A stretch of 64,000 nucleotides of DNA. Origin: CAVQTK01 sp963716455 (GTDB lineage Bacteria > Pseudomonadota > Gammaproteobacteria > Coxiellales > Coxiellaceae). The stretch is from NCBI GenBank assembly GCA_963716455.1, contig CAVQTK010000017.1, positions 1-64,000 on the forward strand, in the 5' to 3' direction. The notes under the pieces were generated by a model that was not told where the DNA came from, searched no databases, and saw only the letters and a list, made by a program, of their open reading frames with translations. This document shows, piece after piece, positions 1-8,229 of the stretch. Made by a program: the position numbers and the translations under genes. Every line of letters begins with the position of its first letter. Positions within the stretch are counted from its first letter, which is position 1.

Positions 1-1465
1 AACCTAACAATTGGGCTAAATTTATATTGGATAAATTCATATCAACCAAATAACAGGGTGTTGCCTGACGTAAATCTAAGGTTATTTGACCATCGACCTT
101 ATTTTCTCCTAGCTGAGTCTTTATGTCACTAAAATGCATAATTCCCGGCTTACCCACTAGTTGGGCAGAAAACTGAGTTAAATTGATTCCATGAAATATA
201 AATTGGTCAATAGCCAAAACTCCTTCCAGTCTAGATGTAGCTGGCGAAGGTGCAGCCAAAGGTGAAGGGCCTGTGCCTAAAAGATTGGTGGGGAGTGATT
301 CAGGCTTCTGCTTCTCCTTAATATTTTCAATCCCTTCAATAAAGGGTAAATAATTATCTAAATTTAATGTAGAGAGTTTTAGATTAAAATTACACAAAAA
401 ATTGGGCAGTCCTTTACAGTCTACATTTCCACCTATAGCAGTGTCATCCACCCTAGCCTGCAAGGAATTGAATAGCCATGAATTGTTAGTTATTTGAAAT
501 TGAGTGTTAAGATCAAGGTTTCTTAGAATACTAGAATTGGCATCTTTGAGATTTAAAAAATACCTCGCTGGAAGCCAATCACGCAAATTTGGCAAAGAGA
601 CTTCAACTTTACCAATCCAGGAAGGATTGTGCCAAATCTGTTTACCGCTAATATTACCTATGACTTGTAAAGCATCGCTGTTTACTCTTAACTTATCTAC
701 AATAAGATTTTCTTTGGCAACATTTAAATTAACATCACCCAATAAAGAAAAGCTTTTGTTTAACCACTGCGTATCTAAAACTATATTCCTCGCACGATAT
801 TGGGTATTTCTAAAATCTAACTGCATATCACCTTTTGCATTAACTTGTAAGTCTAATAACCTGAGATGATTAGCCTGTAACTGAAACTGAGTATTTACCG
901 CTAGCCAATTAGTGGATTGTATTTGTTTACTATGCCATTGCAAATTATCTATATCCCATGTTTGCTGTTCATTCTTATCCCACCAACGAATATGTCCATC
1001 TATTACTTCAATTTCTGTAAAAGGCAATGTATGCGCAACCGAAGTAGAAGACTTTGAAGAAGAGATGGGACTTTTATCAGGAAAACTGCTTTTATTAAAT
1101 TGCATTCGGTCAGGATAAATGTCTAAATTCATCCGATAAAGGATTAATTTTTCAATCTCTACTTTTCTTGACAACAAGGGCAACCATTTTATCGATAACA
1201 TCACATTGTCTATTTTTGCAAAAGGTTGGATATCATCTTCTGATGCACTTAATTCAACTTCATCTAAACTGATGTGCAATGGAAACCAAGACCAGTGAAT
1301 TTTGCCATTAATTTGTAAAGACTGCCCTGTTTGTGTCGATATCCAAGCAACTGCTTGTTTTTTTATAGTCTCTGAATTAATTCCATTAACAATAATTAGA
1401 ATGCTGCCTAACAATAAAAGACTGAGTACTACAATACTGATTCCTATTATTTTTAAATATTTCAT
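1..1465 (-). CDS. AsmA family protein, 3' end outside the window
   Basis: Reading the minus strand from the ATG at 1465 gives an unbroken frame to the window edge (about 488 residues). It starts MKYLKIIGISIVV, a single N-terminal membrane anchor, followed by a long beta-rich extracytoplasmic region with the early pattern usual in AsmA proteins (QTGQSLQINGKIHWSWFP). AsmA-like proteins are inner-membrane-anchored periplasmic proteins linked to outer-membrane lipid homeostasis. A low-complexity Pro/Ser/Ala stretch lies near residues 400-410. The start overlaps the stop of the preceding DUF2063 gene by 4 bp (ATGA), so the two are probably translationally coupled. The C-terminal part is missing. 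Family is fairly sure; specific role unknown. Confidence 0.8.
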   Translation of the reverse strand, partial: MKYLKIIGISIVVLSLLLLGSILIIVNGINSETIKKQAVAWISTQTGQSLQINGKIHWSWFPLHISLDEVELSASEDDIQPFAKIDNVMLSIKWLPLLSRKVEIEKLILYRMNLDIYPDRMQFNKSSFPDKSPISSSKSSTSVAHTLPFTEIEVIDGHIRWWDKNEQQTWDIDNLQWHSKQIQSTNWLAVNTQFQLQANHLRLLDLQVNAKGDMQLDFRNTQYRARNIVLDTQWLNKSFSLLGDVNLNVAKENLIVDKLRVNSDALQVIGNISGKQIWHNPSWIGKVEVSLPNLRDWLPARYFLNLKDANSSILRNLDLNTQFQITNNSWLFNSLQARVDDTAIGGNVDCKGLPNFLCNFNLKLSTLNLDNYLPFIEGIENIKEKQKPESLPTNLLGTGPSPLAAPSPATSRLEGVLAIDQFIFHGINLTQFSAQLVGKPGIMHFSDIKTQLGENKVDGQITLDLRQATPCYLVDMNLSNINLAQLLG

Positions 1466-2250
1466 AGCACCCCTACAGTTGCAACCATTCCCTGTTCAAT
1501 CCAAGCCCTTAGTAATGAAGCTGCGTGCTGGGCTACCTGTTTTTCATCTATCCACTCACACAAGCCTTCACAAATAAAACCAAATGTATTGCCAGCACTA
1601 ACCGCATCCAAAGCCCAAGCTTCTTCTACAGATAAAGAGACAAATAACACATCCCAATTTGAAGAGCGCCACAGTAGCCATGAAACAGGGTTTGCAGCCT
1701 TTTGTGGCTGGGGAGAAACAATTCCTTGCTGTACTACAGCCTCCCAAATGGGAACAACATTCCAGTATAAATCGATACGCTGTAAGGCAGGCTGTAATGT
1801 TAAGCGCATATTTTGCCATAAATTAGGAGGTAAGGCTGATATTTCTTCTATAGAGACAATAGCCGAATCGGCAGCATCAAATAGAGTAAGTAGTGTCCAC
1901 TCAAATCGAGCCATCTCAATTAAAATTAAATTGTCTCGATATGGAGCCGTTTGCGTCAAAAAATTTATGAAATGGTTAGCAATCCACCTTAAAGAACGAT
2001 AAGTTGAGGGATAAGATTGCAAATAATCCTGACCTAATTGCTGAAATTGTTTTTCTCCCAGCAAATTCTTGACCCCAAGGAAATCACTTTCTAAAGCTTC
2101 CAAGAGTCTTGTGCTATAAGCATTACAATAGATCTCGAGACGATCTTGGGCACTAAGTCGAGGGGTTTCCTGGATCGCATTCATTATCTCTTCAGAATTG
2201 CCTAATATGTAATTTTGAAATTGTTCTTGGATTTTATCTAACGAACTCAT
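1462..2250 (-). CDS. DUF2063 (HvfC/BufC-type) MNIO partner protein
   Basis: 262 residues. The N-terminal about 95 residues have the DUF2063 pattern (IQEQFQNYILG, then LEIYCNAYSTRLLEALESDF and ARFEWTLLTLFDA further on). In buf/hvf clusters this protein pairs with the DUF692 multinuclear iron oxygenase (MNIO) and is thought to deliver the Cys-rich precursor peptide to it. It begins 1 bp after the MNIO gene ends, and AsmA starts inside its stop codon, so all three look like one transcript. The role is inferred from family and context. Confidence 0.85.
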   Translation of the reverse strand: MSSLDKIQEQFQNYILGNSEEIMNAIQETPRLSAQDRLEIYCNAYSTRLLEALESDFLGVKNLLGEKQFQQLGQDYLQSYPSTYRSLRWIANHFINFLTQTAPYRDNLILIEMARFEWTLLTLFDAADSAIVSIEEISALPPNLWQNMRLTLQPALQRIDLYWNVVPIWEAVVQQGIVSPQPQKAANPVSWLLWRSSNWDVLFVSLSVEEAWALDAVSAGNTFGFICEGLCEWIDEKQVAQHAASLLRAWIEQGMVATVGVL

Positions 2251-2251
2251 T

Positions 2252-3100
2252 TCAAATCCTTTCCAACTTTACTTTGTCTGCCAGTTGGCGAGCATGTTCC
2301 AGTTCAATTAATAATTCCGCTAAGTGAGGTATGTGCCCATCGCGTTCAATCATTGTTGACACATTGCCTAATAAGGCAATTGTTTGAGCATATAAATCCC
2401 ATACAGAATCCACAATGGACGCATCATGTGTGTCAACAATGTAATCTTCATATTGAGTATGACCCGCTAAATGAAATTGCATCACCCGATTTTGCGGAAC
2501 ATGCCGAATATAATCCATGGGATCAAAGTGATTATTATACGAGTTTACAAAAATATTATTAATATCTAATAAGATGAGAGAATCGGATTGCTCTGCCACC
2601 TCTACTAAAAATTCCCATTCTGTCATTTCTTGATTTTTATAGGATACATAACTAGAAATATTCTCTAATAGAATTTGCTGCTGTAGATAATCTTGAACTT
2701 GCTTAATGCGAGGAACAACATGACGAATGGATTCTTTTGTATAGGGTAATGGTAATAGATCATGTAAATTATGCTGCTTGACTCCAGTCCAACATAAATG
2801 ATCCGAAATCCAACAAGGCTCAAAACGCTTAGCGAGTCCTTTTAATTGGGCAAGGTATTCAAAATCTAAAGAATCATTGCTTCCAATAGATAATGAAACT
2901 CCGTGCATTACTATCGGGTAATCAACGCGAATCTTTTCTAAATCATTTAGAGGCTTCCCGCCAGGCACCAGGTAATTTTCAGTTAATATTTCAAACCAAT
3001 CAATAGCCGGCTTGTTTTCTAAAATCGTTTGACAATGGGCTGTACGTAAACCAAGACCAAAACCCAAATAAGGTCGTGGAAAACATAAGTTGTCTGTCAT
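2252..3100 (-). CDS. DUF692 multinuclear non-heme iron oxygenase (BufB/HvfB-type)
   Basis: 282 residues of a TIM-barrel MNIO (DUF692). Recognisable segments are GLGLRTAHCQTILE, FEILTENYL, the HGVSLSIGS strand, ISDHLCW, LLENISSY, LLDINNIFVN and FHLAGH, which carry the usual His/Asp/Glu iron ligands. MNIOs modify cysteines in small secreted precursors (thiooxazole or oxazolone-thioamide formation), giving copper-binding peptides (bufferins) or related metallophores. The Cys-rich precursor gene lies 65 bp upstream on the same strand and the DUF2063 partner 1 bp downstream. A terminator-like hairpin separates precursor and MNIO, fitting higher expression of the precursor. Confidence 0.9.
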   Translation of the reverse strand: MTDNLCFPRPYLGFGLGLRTAHCQTILENKPAIDWFEILTENYLVPGGKPLNDLEKIRVDYPIVMHGVSLSIGSNDSLDFEYLAQLKGLAKRFEPCWISDHLCWTGVKQHNLHDLLPLPYTKESIRHVVPRIKQVQDYLQQQILLENISSYVSYKNQEMTEWEFLVEVAEQSDSLILLDINNIFVNSYNNHFDPMDYIRHVPQNRVMQFHLAGHTQYEDYIVDTHDASIVDSVWDLYAQTIALLGNVSTMIERDGHIPHLAELLIELEHARQLADKVKLERI

Positions 3101-3114
3101 TTTTGTTTCTCTTA

Positions 3115-3149
3115 GATAAAAAAGCCCGATACATTACATATCGGGCTTT
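3115..3149 (-). terminator. terminator/attenuator between bufA-like and MNIO genes
   Basis: A perfect 11-bp stem (AAAGCCCGATA at 3121-3131 against TATCGGGCTTT at 3139-3149, 7-nt loop). On the minus strand it is followed by a run of six T. It lies between the precursor gene and the MNIO gene, so it probably lets only part of the transcripts continue into the modification genes. T-rich sequence on the plus side too makes it potentially bidirectional. Confidence 0.75.
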
Positions 3150-3165
3150 CTTTTTTCATTCCAAT

Positions 3166-3524
3166 TTATTGATTACTTTCATTGGAAGCTTCTGGGGTGG
3201 AAATAGTGGTTGAACTTGAATTAGAAGTACTTCCACTGTCTTTACCATCTTTGCCATCTTTGCCATCTTTTTTGCCATCTTTTGTTGGTTGTGTAGAGCC
3301 GCCAAGTTGATCACAGGCTTTCTTGGAAACGGATACATACCCTTTCCCTGACAATCATTCTTTCCGTTCCCTTTGCCACTGCATTTATTTACTCCATAGC
3401 ATTTTACATTTTTGCTACTTTCTTTATGGTGAGTGGCGGCAGAAGCAGAAGTAGAAACCAATGCAAAACTAGCAGCGGCTACTGCAGCAATTCCTAATCC
3501 TGTTATTTTTTTCATAGCTGTCAT
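3166..3524 (-). pseudogene. BufA/DUF2282-like Cys-rich secreted precursor, frame broken
   Basis: The start at 3524 is well supported (AAGGAG, 9-nt spacing). It encodes a signal peptide (MKKITGLGIAAVAAASFALV, AXA-type end) and then KCYGVNKCSGKGNGKNDCQG. The family continuation GKGYVSVSKKACDQLGG lies in the -1 frame and runs to a stop at 3166 through a Lys/Asp/Gly repeat and a Ser/Thr tail. The zero frame instead gives a Lys/Met-rich sequence ending at 3156. The break falls on G GGA AAG (3348-3342), which has the X XXY YYZ form of a -1 slippery site. Joined, the product is about 119 residues with four cysteines. It may be a true pseudogene, a programmed shift or a one-base sequencing error. Substrate role for the adjacent MNIO is inferred. 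Confidence 0.65.
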
Positions 3525-3760
3525 TGTTATAAACTCCTTATTAACATTACTAAAAAATTAATCAAATTCTTTTAATTTGGACTCATAAAGAATTTGATTG
3601 ACACTTGCAATCCTCCGATTTAAACCCCATTTCGCACCTAGATACGAAAAAGACCGAGAATTTGCTAATGAACTATGATATTGAGTTTTAATGATCTTTG
3701 CAATGGAAATGCTGGGAAATACCGGATGTTTATTTGAATAAATATGAGTCTAATGTTTGA

Positions 3761-5206
3761 TTAATCCACACCACCCACTGTCAAAGCATCAATTTTCAAA
3801 GTAGGCTGCCCCACTCCCACTGGCACAGTTTGTCCACCTTTGCCACAGCTACCAATTCCGCAATCTAATTCCAAGTTATTTCCAACCATAGAAATACGTT
3901 TCAAAGCCTCAGGCCCATTACCAATTAAAGTTGCACCTTTAACGGGTGTAGTAATTTTACCTCGCTCAATTAAATATGCTTCGCTGGTAGTAAATACAAA
4001 CTTACCGGAAGTGGTATCTACTTGACCACCTGCAAAATCAACCGCATATATCCCTCGCTCCACCGAAGCAATAATCTCTTCCGGATGATGTTCGCCGGGC
4101 AGCAAATAAGTATTAGTCATTCGCGGCTGAGGCAAATGGGCATAAGATTCACGGCGTCCATTACCCGTTGGTTGCATGCCCATAAGACGAGCGTTGAGAC
4201 GGTCTTGCATATAATTTTTTAATATGCCTTTTTCTATCAACACGGTGTTTTGCGCTGGAATGCCTTCATCGTCTATAGTTAACGAACCCCGACGTCCTGG
4301 AATAGTTCCATCATCGACAATAGTACATAACGGTGAAATGACCTCTTCTCCTAATCGTCCGCTAAAGATCGAGCTACCTTTACGATTAAAATCTGCTTCC
4401 AGACCGTGGCCAACTGCTTCATGTAACAATACTGCCGGCCAACCAGGACCCAAAACCACTGGCATCGTCCCTGCCGGAGCCTCTTTAGCATTAAGGTTAA
4501 GTAAAGCCTGCCGGACTGCTTTTTCAGCATATTCTGTAGGTTTTTGTTGATTGGTAAAAATTTCATAACCCGATCTCGCGCCTCCCCCTGCACTGCCCCG
4601 TTCTCGTCGCCCCTTTTCTTCAGCAATAACCTTCACCCAAAGACTAACTAAAGGTCGAATATCTGCAGCTAAAACTCCTTCACTGTTTACGAGCAAAATA
4701 ATATTGTAGCTAGCACTTAAAGTAACCATTACTTGTTGAACTCGCGGGTCTAAACTTCGCGCTCTTGAGTCTATTTGGTGTAGTAATGCAATTTTATCTT
4801 TTTCAGCCAAAGTATCGATGGGATTTATCTCCGGGTACAAACGAGGCGCAGCAATTTGTCTTGGCAAACGTGTTAAACCACTATGGCTTCCCCGAGCTAT
4901 ACTTTGTGCTGAATAAGCAGCATTCTGTAGAGCAGATAGAGCAATTTCATCTGCATAGGCAAATCCGGTTTTTTCACCACTCATCACCCTCAATCCGAAA
5001 CCTCTGTCAATAGTGAAATCACCCGTTTTTACAATGCTGTCTTCTAAAGTCCAACTTTCACCACGTGAGGCTTGTAAAAATATATCGGCACTATCAACCG
5101 ATCTGGTCATAACTTTGCCAAGCACATCTTCCAGCTGCTGTTCATTTAAATTTGCGGGAACTAATAATGATTGTGTTGCAAATTCTAATGAATTATCTTG
5201 ATTCAT
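3761..5206 (-). CDS. tldD: TldD metalloprotease subunit
   Basis: 481 residues, the usual TldD length. The zinc-binding HExxxH motif is present (LLHEAVGHGLEADF, about residue 261). TldD works with TldE/PmbA as a heterodimeric Zn protease that degrades unfolded peptides and matures some RiPPs (microcin B17, mccdA-type substrates). The partner gene is not in this window. It lies between the buf cluster and mreD on the same strand with about 100 bp to mreD, so co-transcription with mre is possible but not shown. Confidence 0.95.
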   Translation of the reverse strand: MNQDNSLEFATQSLLVPANLNEQQLEDVLGKVMTRSVDSADIFLQASRGESWTLEDSIVKTGDFTIDRGFGLRVMSGEKTGFAYADEIALSALQNAAYSAQSIARGSHSGLTRLPRQIAAPRLYPEINPIDTLAEKDKIALLHQIDSRARSLDPRVQQVMVTLSASYNIILLVNSEGVLAADIRPLVSLWVKVIAEEKGRRERGSAGGGARSGYEIFTNQQKPTEYAEKAVRQALLNLNAKEAPAGTMPVVLGPGWPAVLLHEAVGHGLEADFNRKGSSIFSGRLGEEVISPLCTIVDDGTIPGRRGSLTIDDEGIPAQNTVLIEKGILKNYMQDRLNARLMGMQPTGNGRRESYAHLPQPRMTNTYLLPGEHHPEEIIASVERGIYAVDFAGGQVDTTSGKFVFTTSEAYLIERGKITTPVKGATLIGNGPEALKRISMVGNNLELDCGIGSCGKGGQTVPVGVGQPTLKIDALTVGGVD

Positions 5207-5306
5207 GCGTGTTACCTCGAAAGTTTAGAAAAATTTCAATTACTTCTCAATTGTATGGTGGTTATTTAGCTCTAAACTAGGGTCTGTTGAATGAAAACCT
5301 AGGATA

Positions 5307-5804
5307 TTACTCAAGTTCTACTAAATGAAATCTATTTTGATATATATTTAATAATCCAGAAAGCCAAGGCCAAATTAATGCACTAGAAAAAGCGGTTAAC
5401 CAAAATTTCCAATAAACGGGGGAATGTTCCACAAACAGCACTACCCATCGATTTATAACCAAATTAACTCCAACTAATAATAGCACTAAGCACATCTGTT
5501 GAAAAATTGGCATATTCATGAATCTTCGCTGGAGTTTAATAATAAAATAAGCAGTAAAGCAGGTTAATAAGGCTTGCTGACCTAATAAAGTGCCGGTTAA
5601 AAAATCCATAAACAGCCCAACACACCAAGCCAAACCAATGCCAAAGCGGTGCGGCGCTACCATTGCCCAAAAAATAACTATTAATAATATCCAACTTGGT
5701 CTAGCCCATATCGCCCAATTTGGTAAAGGTAACACAGTCAGCATCATCCCTAATAATAAACTAATACCAATTATCAGATAGTCTTTCCCCACTCTTTCCT
5801 TCAT
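5307..5804 (-). CDS. mreD: rod shape-determining protein MreD
   Basis: 165 residues, hydrophobic, about five or six predicted membrane segments. The segment LPLPNWAIWARPSWILLIV and the following GIGLAWCVGLFMDFLTG are typical of gammaproteobacterial MreD. It is an inner-membrane component of the elongasome with MreC, MreB, RodA and PBP2. It starts 2 bp after the mreC stop, in the standard mreB-mreC-mreD order. Confidence 0.93.
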   Translation of the reverse strand: MKERVGKDYLIIGISLLLGMMLTVLPLPNWAIWARPSWILLIVIFWAMVAPHRFGIGLAWCVGLFMDFLTGTLLGQQALLTCFTAYFIIKLQRRFMNMPIFQQMCLVLLLVGVNLVINRWVVLFVEHSPVYWKFWLTAFSSALIWPWLSGLLNIYQNRFHLVELE

Positions 5805-5806
5805 GG

Positions 5807-6682
5807 CTAGTTCCCAAACATAGATTGATTTAATTGTTTTTGCACTGCCATATCAAAAGACGCTTGCTCAGGCCATGCTAATAGCACCTGTTGCGTTTTA
5901 TCCATATGAGCAGACGGAATCAACAAGATAGTAGCAAAACGATCTCCTAGCTCCTGAGATAACTTACTAACTACACCCACTGGATAGCCTACCGGAAATC
6001 GCAAACCTAATCCTGAAGCCACATATAAATCGCCTTCTTGGACATCTTTAGTTTCGGGCACGTTAATTAACTTTAGTTTGCCAGAATAGCCTAAACCAAC
6101 TGCAATTGCTCGCGAACCGGTGCGATAATTTTGCACTGGCACGGCGCTCTGCATATCATTAATTAATAATACCCTACTCGTTAGGGGTCCCACACTAATA
6201 ACTTGTCCAAGAACTCCATAAGCATCTAACACGGGTTGCCCTAAATAAATATGATCTTTTACACCTTTATCCAAAATCACTTGTTGAACAAGTGGATCAA
6301 GATCTACCGCCAATAATTGAGCAATAACAACTTTTCCAGTGGCTTGTGAAGTCGATTGCAGTAACTCGCGTAATTGTGCATTCTCACGTTCTAAAGTAAG
6401 CAGTTTTTGCAATTTAGATTCCAGGAACACTGCTTGTACTTTTAAACGTGCATTTTCCTCTAGTAACTGGCGCTGCAATGTAAAACCGGTACTAACCCAA
6501 TTAATTACTTTTATAGGAGTATCTACTAGAACTTGAATAGGAAAAACCATCACTGATAATTTAGCATGCAAATTATGCAGGTATTCAGAGCGATGATCTA
6601 AAAACATTAAAATAAGAGCTAGAAAACTCAAGAACAGGGCCTTCGTTCCAGAGACTGAACTTCGTTTAAAAATCCGCTTAAT
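5807..6682 (-). CDS. mreC: rod shape-determining protein MreC, probable ATT start
   Basis: MreC is a bitopic periplasmic scaffold of the elongasome. The frame has an N-terminal membrane helix, a coiled coil (LLEENARLKVQAVFLESK) and the beta-rich domain (LDKGVKDHIYLGQPVLD, GDRFATILLIPSA). From the first standard start (TTG, 6631) the protein is 274 residues but its membrane helix is clipped. The open frame extends upstream to a TAA at 6703-6701 with no ATG, GTG or TTG. It contains ATT-AAG-CGG-ATT (IKRIFKRSSVSGTKALFL), which looks like the missing MreC N-terminus. The ATT at 6682 has AGGAG 9 nt upstream and gives 291 residues. I prefer ATT, with TTG 6631 (AAGG 8 nt upstream) as the alternative. 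Confidence 0.9.
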   Translation of the reverse strand: MKRIFKRSSVSGTKALFLSFLALILMFLDHRSEYLHNLHAKLSVMVFPIQVLVDTPIKVINWVSTGFTLQRQLLEENARLKVQAVFLESKLQKLLTLERENAQLRELLQSTSQATGKVVIAQLLAVDLDPLVQQVILDKGVKDHIYLGQPVLDAYGVLGQVISVGPLTSRVLLINDMQSAVPVQNYRTGSRAIAVGLGYSGKLKLINVPETKDVQEGDLYVASGLGLRFPVGYPVGVVSKLSQELGDRFATILLIPSAHMDKTQQVLLAWPEQASFDMAVQKQLNQSMFGN

Positions 6683-6705
6683 AGCCCAGTACTCCTGCTT
6701 TTAAA

Positions 6706-7749
6706 CTAATCTCTCGAAACGAAATCGTGACGTGATAATTTCATTAACTCTAAAGCACGTCCGCCTCCCCTAGCTACGCATGTCAATGGGTCTTCTGCTA
6801 CTACTACAGGCAAACCAGTTTCTTCCATTAAGAGCCGATCTAAATCTTTTAGCAAAGCTCCACCACCTGTTAATACCATTCCACGTTCAGCAATATCAGC
6901 AGCTAACTCAGGAGGAGCTTGTTCGAGTGCACCTCTTACTGCCCCTACAATTCCTGCCAAAGGTTCTTGAAGTGCTTCTAAGATTTCATTGCTGTTGAGG
7001 GTAAAACTACGTGGCACACCTTCCGCCAAGTTTCGTCCACGAACTTCAATTTCCTTTATTTCACTACTTGGGAAAGCCGTACCAATTTCATGTTTAATTC
7101 GTTCTGCAGTAGACTCACCAATTAAACTACCGTAATTACGCCGAATATAACTGACAATTGCTTCATCAAAACGATCACCACCGATCCGAACTGATTCAGC
7201 ATAAACGATGCCATTGAGCGAAATAATTGCAACTTCGGTGGTCCCTCCACCCACATCGACTACCATCGAGCCTCTTGCTTCCTCAACTGGAAGTCCAGCA
7301 CCCATGGCCGCAGCCATAGGTTCTTCAATAAGGTATACTTCTCTTGCTCCTGCTCCAAGTACAGATTCCTTGATAGCACGTCGCTCTACCTGAGTTGAGC
7401 CACATGGTACACAGACTAAAACTCGTGGACTGGGGCGAAAGATTTTTGTCTCATGCACTTTATGAATAAAGTGTTGCAACATTTTTTCAGTAATATGGAA
7501 GTCTGCAATAACCCCATCTTTTAACGGACGAATAGCGGTGATATTTCCGGGAGTCCGTCCCAGCATTTGTTTGGCTTCTAAACCTACAGCCACTACCCTA
7601 GTTTGTGAGGAATAGGAATCTCGTCGTATTGCCGCGACGGAAGGTTCTCGTAACACAATCCCTTTATCTCGAATATAAACGAGAGTATTCGCTGTGCCTA
7701 AATCAATAGCCATATCATCTGAAAAAAAACCGCGCAGGATCTTAAACAT
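6706..7749 (-). CDS. mreB: rod shape-determining actin MreB
   Basis: 347 residues, canonical MreB length, start at MFKILRGFFSDD. The actin-fold nucleotide motifs are intact: DLGTANTLVY, VDVGGGTTEVA, and the adenosine motif near LTGGGALLKDL. It forms membrane-bound filaments that organise lateral wall synthesis and so sets rod shape. It is first in the mreBCD operon, transcribed away from gatC across a 177-bp divergent promoter region. Confidence 0.97.
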   Translation of the reverse strand: MFKILRGFFSDDMAIDLGTANTLVYIRDKGIVLREPSVAAIRRDSYSSQTRVVAVGLEAKQMLGRTPGNITAIRPLKDGVIADFHITEKMLQHFIHKVHETKIFRPSPRVLVCVPCGSTQVERRAIKESVLGAGAREVYLIEEPMAAAMGAGLPVEEARGSMVVDVGGGTTEVAIISLNGIVYAESVRIGGDRFDEAIVSYIRRNYGSLIGESTAERIKHEIGTAFPSSEIKEIEVRGRNLAEGVPRSFTLNSNEILEALQEPLAGIVGAVRGALEQAPPELAADIAERGMVLTGGGALLKDLDRLLMEETGLPVVVAEDPLTCVARGGGRALELMKLSRHDFVSRD

Positions 7750-7785
7750 AAGGGTGCTCTCTTGAAATCTGTAAGGAAAATAGTA

Positions 7786-7815
7786 ATTTTAACAGAATTG
7801 TGAGTTTATATTCAA
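7786..7815 (-). promoter_or_regulatory. predicted sigma-70 promoter of mreBCD
   Basis: On the minus strand TTGAAT (7815-7810) and TAAAAT (7791-7786) are separated by 18 bp, ending about 36 bp upstream of the mreB start. The match is by eye only. Confidence 0.5.
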
Positions 7816-7863
7816 ATAAATTAAAAAAAAATTCTTAAAAACTTATTGATTCACAAACATATA

Positions 7864-7893
7864 TTGAAAATAAAAGTAAGGTTCGCTTATAAT
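7864..7893 (+). promoter_or_regulatory. predicted sigma-70 promoter of gatCA
   Basis: TTGAAA (7864-7869) and a perfect TATAAT (7888-7893) with 18-bp spacing, 33 bp before the gatC ATG. Confidence 0.65.
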
Positions 7894-7926
7894 CAAATTG
7901 GTTTATTACTAATAAAGTGAATTCCC

Positions 7927-8220
7927 ATGAGCATTAATCCACATGAAGTACAAAAAACGGCTCACTTAGCGCGTTTAACGGTGAGTGAAACAGAAGTATC
8001 ATCACTTACTAATGATCTTACTAATATTCTCCAATTAGTTACCAAAATGAACCAAACCGATGTTTCCTCGATAGAACCACTCGCGCACCCATTGCAAGCT
8101 ATACAACCTTTACGTCCTGACATTGTAACTGAAATTGACCAGAGAGATTTGTTCTTACAAAATGCTCCGCAAACTTATATGGGTTTATTTATTGTTCCTC
8201 AAGTTATCGAGTCTGAATAA
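7927..8220 (+). CDS. gatC: Asp/Glu-tRNA amidotransferase subunit GatC
   Basis: 97 residues, full length. The pattern VQKTAHLARLTVSETE, then MNQTDVSSIEPLAHP and LRPD, is typical of GatC. It stabilises the GatA-GatB interface of the amidotransferase that turns Glu-tRNA(Gln) and/or Asp-tRNA(Asn) into the amidated forms. It is 9 bp upstream of gatA. Confidence 0.95.
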   Translation: MSINPHEVQKTAHLARLTVSETEVSSLTNDLTNILQLVTKMNQTDVSSIEPLAHPLQAIQPLRPDIVTEIDQRDLFLQNAPQTYMGLFIVPQVIESE

Positions 8221-8229
8221 AGGATTCTT

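Noticed and set aside
504..1577. Plus-strand open frames in the first 1.6 kb
   Set aside because: They lie antisense to the continuous AsmA and DUF2063 coding frames and have no family-like sequence or ribosome-binding site.
3240..3290. Short GATGGCAAA-type tandem repeat as a CRISPR or minisatellite
   Set aside because: It is only the Lys/Asp/Gly-coding part of the bufA-like gene, with a 9-bp period and no spacers.
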